Assembly (NCBI GenBank): GCA_044224905.1 | Contig: JBGAJN010000001.1 | Coordinates: 186,001-250,000, forward strand | Reading direction: 5' to 3' | DNA: 64,000 nt | From: JBGAJN01 sp044224905 | Lineage (GTDB): Bacteria; Verrucomicrobiota; Verrucomicrobiia; Limisphaerales; JBGAJN01 | In this document: piece by piece, positions 17,758-25,826 of the stretch | How the letters are laid out: every line of letters starts with the position of its first letter | Numbering within the stretch: the stretch's first letter is position 1 | The notes under the pieces: model-generated | What the model was told of the DNA's origin: nothing | Databases searched by the model: none | What the model saw: only the letters and a program-made list of their open reading frames with translations | Translations under genes and position numbers: made by a program

Positions 17758-17966
17758 AAATCACCAGAAGACACCCCGCAAAAAGAAATGCGCCCCGGCT
17801 GGCGAGCACGGAGCGCATCTGGACTAGCTATGCTGTTGCAAAGATAATCATTCACGCGCGTCCCGTCAATCACGCGACGTGCGACCGTTGCCAGCACGTC
17901 AGCGAGATTCTTCCCGGCGTATTGGTTCAACTCATGGCCAACGCCACGAGAAAGGAACGCCGATGA
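17754..17966 (+). CDS. Small basic protein inside the element's replication block
   Basis: 70 residues, Arg/Lys-rich N-terminus (MKITRRHPAKRNAPR), a CDRCQ pair of cysteines near residues 43-46, and a helical C-terminal segment. No family recognised. Its start overlaps the excisionase stop by 4 bp and its stop overlaps the primase start by 4 bp, which is the main support for it being translated. An AAAGGAA Shine-Dalgarno for the next gene lies in its last codons. Confidence 0.6.
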   Translation: MKITRRHPAKRNAPRLASTERIWTSYAVAKIIIHARPVNHATCDRCQHVSEILPGVLVQLMANATRKERR

Positions 17967-18991
17967 AATCACCAACTGTTGACCGCGCGCGCGCCTATCT
18001 CGCCACGATCCCCGGAGCGGTATCGGGACACCAAGGACACGACGCCACATTTCACGTCGCCTGCGTGTTGGTGAACGGGTTCGCGCTCGCGCCGGATGAA
18101 GCCTTTTCGCTCCTGCTGGAATGGAACGAGACTTGCCAACCCCCTTGGAGTGAATCCGACCTGCGGCACAAGATCACCGACGCGAACAAAGCCCAGCATT
18201 CGCGTCCCCGTGGCCATCTGCTAAAGGAGGTTCAATCTGCAACCTCATTCCGCCCGCCCCGATATACGCCTGCGCCACAACCCCGCACGCGCGAACTGCC
18301 CGATCGGACAGGCTTCACCACCGGTAGGGCAAACCAGATTCAACGACTTGCCGACTTGCGGCCCTATCATCGTGAAGGTTTGGAATGGGCTACCGAGCGC
18401 GGCGTGTTGGTGTTTGGGCAATGGAATGGATTCGACTGCCACGCCGTCACCGACCGCAGCGAGCGACTATTGGAACTGCGGCGGATGGACGGACAATTGT
18501 TCCCCGCCGTCCCCGGCACGCCACTCGGAGAACGCAAAGGACATGCAGTGAAGCACAGTCAAAAATCCTGGCCCTTGGGCGCGTTGGAATCGGCGGACTT
18601 TGCAGCCGTCGCGCTCGTGGAAGGCTTGCCAGATTTCCTGACGGCGCATTATGTCACACTCTGGGAGCAGGCGAGCCATCACGCCAAGCGGGACGTGCGC
18701 TGTGTTCCCATCGCCATGCTGTCATCGTCGCCGGCCATCCACGCGGACGCACTCCCGCTGTTTCGCGGAAAACGTGTTCGCATTTTTGCCCATAGCGACG
18801 GCGCTGGGCTGAACGGCGCGGCCAAATGGCAGGCGCAACTTCAATCCGCAGGCGCGGCCCTCGTGGACGTATTCGACTTTTCCGCCTATCGCAGAACCGA
18901 TGGATCACCCGTGAATGATCTTTGGGAGTTTGTTCATGACCTACACCCCGACGACCAAGCAAACCCTGTGACGTGGAGGGCAACGCCATGA
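17963..18991 (+). CDS. Primase-like protein with PriCT-type helical and Toprim-like domains
   Basis: 342 residues from the ATG at 17963, with AAAGGAA in front. The N-terminal 75 residues (YLATIPGAVSGHQGHDATFHVACVLVNG...PPWSESDLRHKI) match the helical module found beside plasmid and phage primases. The second half has a Toprim-like layout: ALVEGLPDFLTA (Glu) and RIFAHSDGAGLNGAAKW (Asp region, here HSDGAG). It probably acts in replication of the excised element with the DUF3987 protein, whose start overlaps its stop by 4 bp. Confidence 0.75.
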   Translation: MKSPTVDRARAYLATIPGAVSGHQGHDATFHVACVLVNGFALAPDEAFSLLLEWNETCQPPWSESDLRHKITDANKAQHSRPRGHLLKEVQSATSFRPPRYTPAPQPRTRELPDRTGFTTGRANQIQRLADLRPYHREGLEWATERGVLVFGQWNGFDCHAVTDRSERLLELRRMDGQLFPAVPGTPLGERKGHAVKHSQKSWPLGALESADFAAVALVEGLPDFLTAHYVTLWEQASHHAKRDVRCVPIAMLSSSPAIHADALPLFRGKRVRIFAHSDGAGLNGAAKWQAQLQSAGAALVDVFDFSAYRRTDGSPVNDLWEFVHDLHPDDQANPVTWRATP

Positions 18992-20319
18992 GCATCGTCT
19001 CCACTCCTTACGAAACGACGGCGGTAAAATCCGGCACTGTGTCACTCGCGTCATCGGCGAGCACAGTTGAAACGACTAGCGAACTTTTGCCTTATGTTGG
19101 CCAACCATGGCCATCACCAATGGGTGAAGCCGCTTTCCACGGGCTAGCTGGCGAGATTGTCCGCCGAATTGAACCACACACAGAAGCCGACTCCGCCGCA
19201 CTACTCACGCAATTCCTACTCGCTTTCGGCAACGCTGCCGGACGCGCGGCATACTGGTTGGCCGAAGATACAAAACACTTCACTAATGAAAACGCCGTTA
19301 TCGTGGGCCAATCGTCCATTGCCCGCAAAGGCACGAGCCTTGACCGCATCCTCGCCTTGTTCCAACTCACGGACACATTTTGGGCAGAGCAAAAAGTAAG
19401 CAACGGACTCGTGAGTGGTGAAGGACTGATTCACGCGATACGCGACCCGCGTTTTGATTCGGAAGGAAAATGCGAGGATGAAGGCGTGGCCGACAAGCGG
19501 CTGTTTGTAGCCGAAGGTGAATTTGCGCAAGTCCTCGCCGCTGCCGGACGTAAAGACAACACGCTCTCCGTTATCATCCGGCATTGCTGGGATGGCAAGA
19601 CGCTCCGCACGCTCGCCAAGAATGGCGGCAAGGGTGGAGAAACCGCCACCGCTCCGCACGTCAGCATCGCGGCGCATATCACGGTAGATGAATTAAAGGC
19701 CAAGCTCGCTAATTGTGACACGGCCAACGGCTTCGCCAATCGCTTCTTATGGGTATGCTCCCGACGTTCCAAGCAATTGCCCTTCGGCGGCACGCTCCGT
19801 GCAGAAGATTGCCAAGACCTCACAGGTCGACTGCGCAAGGTTTTAGGGAGCGCACGCGCCTCGGGAAAAATCGGGTTTACCGACGAAGCCGCCGCCTTGT
19901 GGCCCAGTGAATATGCGAGACTAAATCAGGAACGCGCCGGTTTGCTGGGTAACGTCACAAGCCGCGCACCCGCTCACGTTCGCCGTCTAGCCCTGATTTA
20001 TGCACTGCTCGATGAAGCGGAAGCGGTAGATTTGAAACACTTGGAAGCGGCTCTCGCTCTGTGGGATTATTGTTTCGCCTCCGCTGATTGCATATTCGGT
20101 GGACTGAGTAAAACAGCGCGGGACATTCACGAACGGTTGCGATTGGAATTCCCCGGTGAACTTGACCGCACAAGCCTTCACAGCGCCAGCGGCAGGCACA
20201 CTAGCGCGGAAGACCTGACTCGCGCCATGTCGGAGCTTGCTCATTACGGATTCGCCACGAGCCGACGAGAACAAACCGCAGGTGCCCCCCGCGAACTCTG
20301 GCGTGCAGTTGCGAAATAA
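18988..20319 (+). CDS. DUF3987-domain protein (helicase/ATPase-like, element replication)
   Basis: 443 residues from the ATG at 18988, preceded by GTGGAGGG. It matches DUF3987 proteins from phages and integrative elements: PWPSPMGEAAFHGLAGEIVRRI, LLTQFLLAFGNAAGRAAYW, then a divergent phosphate-loop region (VIVGQSSIARKGTS near residues 105-118; GxxxxxxKGTS rather than GxxGxGKS), LFVAEGEFAQVLAAA and HVSIAAHITVDEL. Usually paired with a primase, as here. The P-loop lacks the standard GK[ST] spacing glycine, so ATP hydrolysis should be treated as unproven. Confidence 0.8.
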   Translation: MSIVSTPYETTAVKSGTVSLASSASTVETTSELLPYVGQPWPSPMGEAAFHGLAGEIVRRIEPHTEADSAALLTQFLLAFGNAAGRAAYWLAEDTKHFTNENAVIVGQSSIARKGTSLDRILALFQLTDTFWAEQKVSNGLVSGEGLIHAIRDPRFDSEGKCEDEGVADKRLFVAEGEFAQVLAAAGRKDNTLSVIIRHCWDGKTLRTLAKNGGKGGETATAPHVSIAAHITVDELKAKLANCDTANGFANRFLWVCSRRSKQLPFGGTLRAEDCQDLTGRLRKVLGSARASGKIGFTDEAAALWPSEYARLNQERAGLLGNVTSRAPAHVRRLALIYALLDEAEAVDLKHLEAALALWDYCFASADCIFGGLSKTARDIHERLRLEFPGELDRTSLHSASGRHTSAEDLTRAMSELAHYGFATSRREQTAGAPRELWRAVAK

Positions 20320-20506
20320 GCGAAGAAAGCCCCCCCTTGGACGCTGGCAGGGAACTTAATTCGCTTAATTCGCCATGATGGCGAGGGACTCACGACAGGG
20401 CGTATCGTGTTCCGAGATGAAAGAAACAGCGGAAGAACAGCGTTGAACTAAGGCGCTGTCCGGTACATAAACAGGGTTAGCTGCACAGGAACTCTGTTCG
20501 ACAAAT

Positions 20507-20851
20507 ATGGAACTTCGCAAATTCATTTCTACCGCACTAATGGACATCGTCGGCGGCGTTGAAGATGCGCAGGAGGCACTGCCGACCGGATGTATCATTC
20601 CAGCGACAGCTAGCTCTTTTAAATCTGTGGAGACTGGGATCAGCGACCTTCAAGTTGTGGACTTTGAAGTAACAGTACGAGCCGATCAGCGGGCCGGTAG
20701 CGAGGCCAAGCTAAATGTTGTCGCGGCTGTAATCGGCGGAGGCATTAAGGGTGAGAGCGGAAAAAGCGACGGACATGCTGCCACTCTAAAATTCCGCGTG
20801 CCGGTTCGATTGCGGTGCCAAGAAAGAGATACCCGAAAGAACGCGACTTAA
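20507..20851 (+). CDS. Trypco2-like small protein (element cargo)
   Basis: 114 residues. An N-terminal amphipathic helix (MELRKFISTALMDIVGGVEDAQEAL) leads into a beta-rich domain (VVDFEVTVRADQRAGSEAKL ... LKFRVPVRL). The pattern resembles small stand-alone proteins related to the Trypsin-co-occurring domain 2, a putative effector-associated domain in prokaryotic conflict systems; the assignment is from memory of the pattern and needs profile search. It lies alone with 187 bp upstream. Its position after the replication block marks it as cargo. Confidence 0.6.
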   Translation: MELRKFISTALMDIVGGVEDAQEALPTGCIIPATASSFKSVETGISDLQVVDFEVTVRADQRAGSEAKLNVVAAVIGGGIKGESGKSDGHAATLKFRVPVRLRCQERDTRKNAT

Positions 20852-20984
20852 CCAGACGCCGATTGCTATGTCGACGCGATCGAATCAGTTTGAATGTTCG
20901 TGATAGAAGGATTCGCGCAGGATGACAACAAGGCCACCGCAACGATGAGCGTTGAGAATTGGAACATAATAGGTGAGTAGCCCT

Positions 20985-21365
20985 CTACTTGTTTGGAGAA
21001 TAGAATACCCGCACCGTCCCTGACCACGAAGTGATCCCGCTCAATCCGTTGCGCCCCATCGACATTTTAATTGTCTGTTCGTTGATTTGCTGGAGCTTCT
21101 TTCCCGATGCTTGGGCCATTTCATGGGCTATCGCGAGTAGCGCACTCTTCCCAGCCAAAGCAACTGCATCACTCTCGGGGATGAATTGGTATCGGGAATA
21201 GTTAATTACGAGCGTAAAGCCATCGGTGTGCTGTTCAACGTGGTAAAATGTGTTGTTGTCATACCGCTCCATTGGTTCGCTGGTATAGCTTGCGGGAGTG
21301 GCACATCCGCCGAACATCACAAACGACAGAGCAAGAACGAATAGAAACGTCCGTGTTGGATTCAT
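20985..21365 (-). CDS. Putative lipoprotein (element cargo)
   Basis: 126 residues from the ATG at 21365. Signal peptide with a lipobox ending FGGC (Cys near residue 21). The mature part is small and mixed: YHVEQHTDGFTLVINYSRYQF, a helix AGKSALLAIAHEMAQASG, and a final WSGTVRVFYS strand. No family recognised. Start overlaps the stop of the membrane-protein gene at 21362 by 4 bp, so the two are co-expressed, facing the opposite way to the replication genes. Confidence 0.7.
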   Translation of the reverse strand: MNPTRTFLFVLALSFVMFGGCATPASYTSEPMERYDNNTFYHVEQHTDGFTLVINYSRYQFIPESDAVALAGKSALLAIAHEMAQASGKKLQQINEQTIKMSMGRNGLSGITSWSGTVRVFYSPNK

Positions 21366-21691
21366 GGCTGCTGGGTTTGATCCTGAGTCTGCATCTTCAA
21401 CGCCGTCGCCGAATTCTCCGCGCTCGCGTAGGTGTTCGCGCATACGTTTCCGGCCTTCGTGTCGATGGATTGTAATTGTGTCGAAATCTGTTCCGCTAAC
21501 TCGGCTTGCGTCCGTTGCAGCGCGGCAATTTCCTTGAGCCGAGACAGCACTAAAAACGGGAAGACGAGCCACACAATCGCCAGCACAAACCCGGCAATTG
21601 ACGCAATCAACATTAGAATCACCATCCCGCCTGCCGCGTCGCTGCCGTCGCCAAAGAACGCATTTCCGGCAATTAGTTGAAGCGTGTTCAC
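21362..21691 (-). CDS. Small membrane protein with coiled-coil tail (element cargo)
   Basis: 109 residues from a GTG at 21691 with AAAGGAA eight bases upstream. One long hydrophobic segment (MVILMLIASIAGFVLAIVWLVFPFLVLS, about residues 23-50) is followed by a charged helix (RLKEIAALQRTQAELAEQI) likely to be a coiled coil, and a Gln-rich end. No family recognised. It is translationally coupled to the lipoprotein gene, suggesting a two-protein envelope unit. Confidence 0.7.
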   Translation of the reverse strand: MNTLQLIAGNAFFGDGSDAAGGMVILMLIASIAGFVLAIVWLVFPFLVLSRLKEIAALQRTQAELAEQISTQLQSIDTKAGNVCANTYASAENSATALKMQTQDQTQQP

Positions 21692-22332
21692 GGGGTAAAT
21701 TCCTTTCGCGTTTAATGTTGAAGGTAGACCTGAGCGGACGTTGAACGACGCTGGACGATCACGCAACCCAAAACACCCGACCGGGGGCGCAAAGGAATCT
21801 GTTCGCCGATCCCCAATACAGCGCGGTTCCGAGGGGGCTGGCTGTTTCTATGAGACTCCTAAAAACATTTTTGGCCTCGCGCAGAAATCTGAATTTAGGT
21901 TCTTCCCGCGTCTGATCCCGCGCAAGGTGCCATCGGGCATCGAAGCGCTAGCGCCAGAAATTGCCGACAATGACAGCTTGTCCAAGTTCAATTTGTGCCG
22001 CCACCTCTCGCAATGTTGCAATGTGCTCCCATGATCCAAACCTCGTCCCGACAGAGAAAGACCACGGAAAGCAAACCCACAAGACTGAGTTCCCCCATAG
22101 GGGGGCAGGAAGCGATTTCAGGCCAATAAATCGGCGATCCTGCATCAGCAAACCGCAATTTGAGAATGTCATCCCACTCCGCAAAGCCCATTCCCAGCAG
22201 TCAAAAACCTCTCTTAAACACCAATGGACGACGCTGGATAATTTTGAATGTGTTATGCGAAAGTGTTATGCGAGAGCTTTTCAGGAACCGCAAAACCACT
22301 CGGAACCCTTGATTCTATGGGCTTCCGTGATG
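21692..22332. other. Non-coding right arm of the element, no gene seen
   Basis: About 640 bp between the membrane-protein start and the right attachment repeat. Short frames exist but none has a plausible start or recognisable family. It is the least GC-rich part of the element and may hold promoters or recombinase arm-binding sites; I found no clear iterons, tRNA or terminator. A GGGGG run precedes 21840 and 22100. Confidence 0.6.
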
Positions 22333-22363
22333 GTGGTGGTAGGTGATGGATTCGAACCATCGA
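22333..22363. repeat. Right attachment repeat (attR), inside tRNA-Tyr
   Basis: 31 bp identical to 15363-15393. It spans the T-arm, acceptor 3' strand and CCA of the intact tRNA-Tyr. The element lies on the tRNA's 3' side, as for integration downstream of a tRNA that is left functional. Confidence 0.95.
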
Positions 22364-22419
22364 AGGCGTAAGCCAGCAGATTTACAGTCTGCCCCCGTTG
22401 GCCACTTGGGTAACCTACC
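22334..22419 (-). tRNA. tRNA-Tyr (anticodon GTA)
   Basis: 86 nt including encoded CCA. The acceptor 5' strand GGTAGGT (22413-22419) pairs with ACCTACC, the anticodon arm GCAGA-CTGTAAA-TCTGC carries GTA, a long class-II variable arm follows, and the T-arm is GATGG-TTCGAAT-CCATC. All parts expected of bacterial tRNA-Tyr are present. Its 3' end serves as the attachment site of the integrated element. Confidence 0.97.
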
Positions 22420-22487
22420 GACCAGCAATCCCACGGAAGGGAGCGGCGATTAAGCCAAATGGTCTGTCCGCGCTCAAGTTCAAAGTT

Positions 22488-23669
22488 TCAACTTTTGACA
22501 CGCTTCACGAAACTCGCCATCCGCTCGGCGGCGATTTCGATCCGGTCCAACGCCGTCGCGAAGCAACAGCGCAGGTAACCTTCGCCGCTCGGGCCGAACG
22601 CCACGCCCGGCACGCAGGCCACTTTTTCCTCCTGTAACAGGCGGAAAGCGAATTCCTTCGACGTCAATCCGGTCGAGCGAATGCACGGGAACGCGTAGAA
22701 CGAGCCGCGTGGAAGATGGCACGTAAGGCCCATGGAATTGAGCGCGTTCACGATGTAATTGCGGCGCACGCGATACTGCTCGCGCATTTCCGTGGTGTCC
22801 GGTTCGCCGTGTTTGATGGCTTCGAGAGCGGCTTCCTGACTGATGATGCTGGCGCAAAGCATCGAGTATTGATGGATCTTCATCATCGCCTCGATGAGTT
22901 CCGCGGGACCACAAGCGTAGCCAATGCGGAAGCCGGTCATCGCATACGCCTTCGAGAAGCCGTGCAGGAAAATCGTCCGCTCCTTCATGCCCGGAAGCGA
23001 TGCGATGCTCACGTGCTGACCCTCGAAGGTCAGTTCAGAATAAATTTCATCCGTGATCACGAGCAGGTTGTGTTTCAACACAACCTCGGAAATCTTCAGC
23101 AACTCCGTCCGTGTCATCGTGCCGCCGGTCGGGTTGGTGGGAAAATTCAGCATCAGCACTTTGCTGCGCGGCGTGATCGCGGCTTCGATCGCCTCCGCGG
23201 TAACCGCGAATCCATTCTCCGCCTTGCACTCGACGGCCACGGGAACGCCGTGGGTCAGGCTCACGCTGGGCGCGTAGCTCACGTAGCAGGGCTCGTGATA
23301 GATCACTTCGTCGCCCGGGTTCAGCACCGCACGCAATGCGATGTCCAGTGCCTCACTGACACCGACAGCGATCAGGATTTGCTTGGCGGGATCGTAATGG
23401 ACGCCGAAATGTTTCTCGACGCTGACGCTGATGGCTTCGCGGAGTTTGAGCAACCCGAGGTTCGAGGTGTAGCTCGTCTTGCCACGTTCGAGCGCGTAGA
23501 TCGCCGCTTCGCGAATGTGCCACGGCGTAACGAAATCGGGCTCGCCCACACCGAGGGAGATCACGTCGGCCTGGCTCTGCACCAAATCAAAGAATTCGCG
23601 GATGCCCGATCGCGGAATACCAGCGACGGTATTCGCGATGAATTGCTTGGGTTGAAACGGTGGCGCCAT
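22488..23669 (-). CDS. Class I/II PLP-dependent aminotransferase
   Basis: 393 residues. Fold-type I motifs: SLGVGEPDFVTPWHI, LNFPTNPTGG, ITDEIYSELTFEG (Asp/Tyr for PLP), and the Schiff-base Lys in FLHGFSKAYAMTGFRIGY. It resembles the aspartate/aromatic (AspC/MalY-like) group; donor and acceptor cannot be read from sequence. The C-terminal RCCFA block carries the carboxylate-binding Arg. It lies just outside the right end of the element and 86 bp before clpX in the same direction. Confidence 0.93.
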   Translation of the reverse strand: MAPPFQPKQFIANTVAGIPRSGIREFFDLVQSQADVISLGVGEPDFVTPWHIREAAIYALERGKTSYTSNLGLLKLREAISVSVEKHFGVHYDPAKQILIAVGVSEALDIALRAVLNPGDEVIYHEPCYVSYAPSVSLTHGVPVAVECKAENGFAVTAEAIEAAITPRSKVLMLNFPTNPTGGTMTRTELLKISEVVLKHNLLVITDEIYSELTFEGQHVSIASLPGMKERTIFLHGFSKAYAMTGFRIGYACGPAELIEAMMKIHQYSMLCASIISQEAALEAIKHGEPDTTEMREQYRVRRNYIVNALNSMGLTCHLPRGSFYAFPCIRSTGLTSKEFAFRLLQEEKVACVPGVAFGPSGEGYLRCCFATALDRIEIAAERMASFVKRVKS

Positions 23670-23755
23670 GCGTCAGTGAGGATGAGGGTTGAGGGACACG
23701 GGATGAAGGAAAATATCGCGGCCCAACCCGATGAATACGAGCCAGGCCGCCTGGT

Positions 23756-25048
23756 TTAGGCGGCGGCTTGATCGGCTCGACGGCGGAGGATCGGCTTGAT
23801 CTCGCCAAGCACGACAGGACGGGTGATCTGCACGCTCACGATGTCGTCGCTGTCGGGGATTTCGAACATGACATCGAGCATCAACTTTTCCAGCAACGAG
23901 CGTAGCGCACGCGCGCCGGTGCCCTTCTTGCGGGCTTGCGCCGCCAACTCGGCCAGCGCGTCGGAGGTGATCTGGAGTTCCACGCCGTCCATCGCCATGA
24001 GCTTGGAGAACTGCTTGATGAGTGCGTTCTTGGTCTCGGTGAGAATCAAAACCAACTGTTCTTCGGTCAATTCGCGCAGAACCGTCACCATCGGCAGGCG
24101 GCCGATGAATTCAGGAATAAAGCCGTAAGTGAGCAAGTCCTCGGGTTCGACGTGCTGCAACACTTCATCACGCTCCGCGTCCGCGAGTTTGCGCCCCTGA
24201 TCCATCGAAGCGAAGCCCATAACGCGCTTGCCGATGCGGCGTTGCACGACTTTCTCCAAACCAACGAACGCGCCGCCACAGATGAACAGAATGTTGCTCG
24301 TATCGACGCGAATGTATTCCTGCTGGGGATGCTTGCGGCCACCTTGCGGCGGAACATTGCACACCGTGCCTTCGAGAATCTTCAGCAACGCCTGTTGCAC
24401 GCCTTCACCGGAAACGTCACGAGTGATCGAAACGTTCTCCGTCTTGCGGGCGATCTTGTCGATTTCGTCGATGTAAATGATACCCATCTGCGCGCGCTTC
24501 ACGTCGTAGTCAGCGTTTTGCAGGAGGCGTAGAACAATATTCTCCACGTCTTCACCCACGTAACCGGCTTCCGTGAGCGTCGTCGCGTCGGCAATAGCGA
24601 ACGGAACGTCCAGCGCCTTGGCGAGCGTGCGAGCGAGCAAAGTCTTACCGGAACCCGTCGGACCGATGACGAGAATGTTGCTCTTCTCGATTTCAACGTC
24701 CTCGTGCCCGGTGTTCATGCTTTCACTGGCCGCGCGGCGACCCGCCGTGGGCGGCGTCTGCGTCAGGCGCTTGTAGTGATTGTGAACGGCTACCGACAGG
24801 GTCCGCTTGGCGTGTTCCTGGCCAATGCAATGAAGATCGAGAATGCGCTTCAGCGCGGCCGGCTTGAGAACGGTGAGTTTCGGAGTATGGCGCTTCTGTT
24901 CCGTCTGGAGTTCCTTGTCGAGAACCCCTTTGCAAACGATCACGCAACTGTCGCAGATATAGACCCCGGGGCCGGCGATGAGTTTCTTAACCTCAGCCTG
25001 GGATTTCCCGCAAAAGCTGCAGAGCGTGATGTTGGTCGGACGTGCCAT
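23756..25048 (-). CDS. clpX: ATP-dependent Clp protease ATP-binding subunit ClpX
   Basis: 430 residues from the ATG at 25048. N-terminal C4 zinc domain (CSFCGKS ... CDSCV), Walker A GPTGSGKTLLAR, Walker B IYIDEIDKIA, sensor and pore loops (GYVGEDVE), and arginine-finger region (GFIPEFIGRLPMV). It unfolds substrates for ClpP. The gene follows clpP by 31 bp in an operon of standard order. Confidence 0.97.
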   Translation of the reverse strand: MARPTNITLCSFCGKSQAEVKKLIAGPGVYICDSCVIVCKGVLDKELQTEQKRHTPKLTVLKPAALKRILDLHCIGQEHAKRTLSVAVHNHYKRLTQTPPTAGRRAASESMNTGHEDVEIEKSNILVIGPTGSGKTLLARTLAKALDVPFAIADATTLTEAGYVGEDVENIVLRLLQNADYDVKRAQMGIIYIDEIDKIARKTENVSITRDVSGEGVQQALLKILEGTVCNVPPQGGRKHPQQEYIRVDTSNILFICGGAFVGLEKVVQRRIGKRVMGFASMDQGRKLADAERDEVLQHVEPEDLLTYGFIPEFIGRLPMVTVLRELTEEQLVLILTETKNALIKQFSKLMAMDGVELQITSDALAELAAQARKKGTGARALRSLLEKLMLDVMFEIPDSDDIVSVQITRPVVLGEIKPILRRRADQAAA

Positions 25049-25079
25049 TGTTGCTGCTTCTATAGCAGAACAAAGCCCT

Positions 25080-25709
25080 CTATGCAACGACAGAAGACTT
25101 GTCCGGCATGTTGGTCGTTTCTTTGCGAGAAGTGACCACTTCGTCCACGAGACCGAACGCTTTGGCTTCTTCGGCCGACATGAAGTTGTCGCGGTCGCAG
25201 GCTTTTTCGACAGTTTCGTAGGTCTGGCCGGAGTGCTTGGAAAGAATCGTGTTCAAGCGCTGCTTGAGCTTGAGCATGTATTTGACGCGGATTTCCACGT
25301 CGGTCGCCTGACCTTCAGCGCCGCCAAGCACCTGATGGATCATGATATTCGCGTTCGGCAGCGAGTAACGCTTGCCCTTGGTGCCGCCCGCAAGCAGCAC
25401 CGCGCCCATGCTGGCGGCCTGGCCGATGCAATACGTGTTCACGTCGCACGTGAGGAACTGCATCGTGTCGTAAATCGCCAATCCCGCCGTGACGCTGCCG
25501 CCCGGCGAATTGATATACAAATGCACGTCCTTCTTTGGATCGGTCATCTGGAGAAACAGCAACTGCGCGATGATCACGTTGGCAACCATGTCGTCCACGG
25601 GCGTGCCGAGGAACACGATGCGATCGACGAGCAGCCGTGAATAAATGTCGTAGCCGCGTTCGCCGCGACCGGTCTGCTCGATAACGTGAGGGATGAGAAA
25701 ATTGTTCAT
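25080..25709 (-). CDS. clpP: ATP-dependent Clp protease proteolytic subunit ClpP
   Basis: 209 residues. Catalytic Ser100 (GQAASMGAVLL), His125 (IMIHQVLGG) and Asp in the AFGLVDEV region are all present; Val126-127 replaces the more common Pro in HQPLGG. INSPGGSVTAGLAIYD is typical. Forms the barrel protease capped by ClpX encoded next. Confidence 0.97.
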   Translation of the reverse strand: MNNFLIPHVIEQTGRGERGYDIYSRLLVDRIVFLGTPVDDMVANVIIAQLLFLQMTDPKKDVHLYINSPGGSVTAGLAIYDTMQFLTCDVNTYCIGQAASMGAVLLAGGTKGKRYSLPNANIMIHQVLGGAEGQATDVEIRVKYMLKLKQRLNTILSKHSGQTYETVEKACDRDNFMSAEEAKAFGLVDEVVTSRKETTNMPDKSSVVA

Positions 25710-25826
25710 AATGTTCTTCGCAGTTGCGGGCGCAAGCTAACGGAGGGGTTCCGCACCGTCAAGCGCTGCACCATTTCGTCGAGGCATTCATCGGCAATTT
25801 TTCCGCCGAGTTGATGCCAGGCAACT

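Larger units (their letters stand above)
15363..22363 (+). mobile_element. Integrative element inserted in tRNA-Tyr 3' end (about 7 kb)
   Basis: Bounded by 31-bp perfect direct repeats (15363-15393 and 22333-22363) that correspond to the 3' end of tRNA-Tyr. It carries a tyrosine recombinase next to the left repeat, an excisionase-like HTH gene, a primase/Toprim protein, a DUF3987 protein and three cargo genes. The insides look visibly less GC-rich than the flanks, mainly at 20.4-22.3 kb. It resembles a small satellite-like or plasmid-like integrative element: no capsid, terminase, conjugation or relaxase genes are visible. Unit length from repeat to repeat is 6970 bp. Confidence 0.93.

Noticed and set aside
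21961..22371. 136-codon frame at the element's right end
   Set aside because: It runs into the tRNA-Tyr repeat, has no start signal and no recognisable features.
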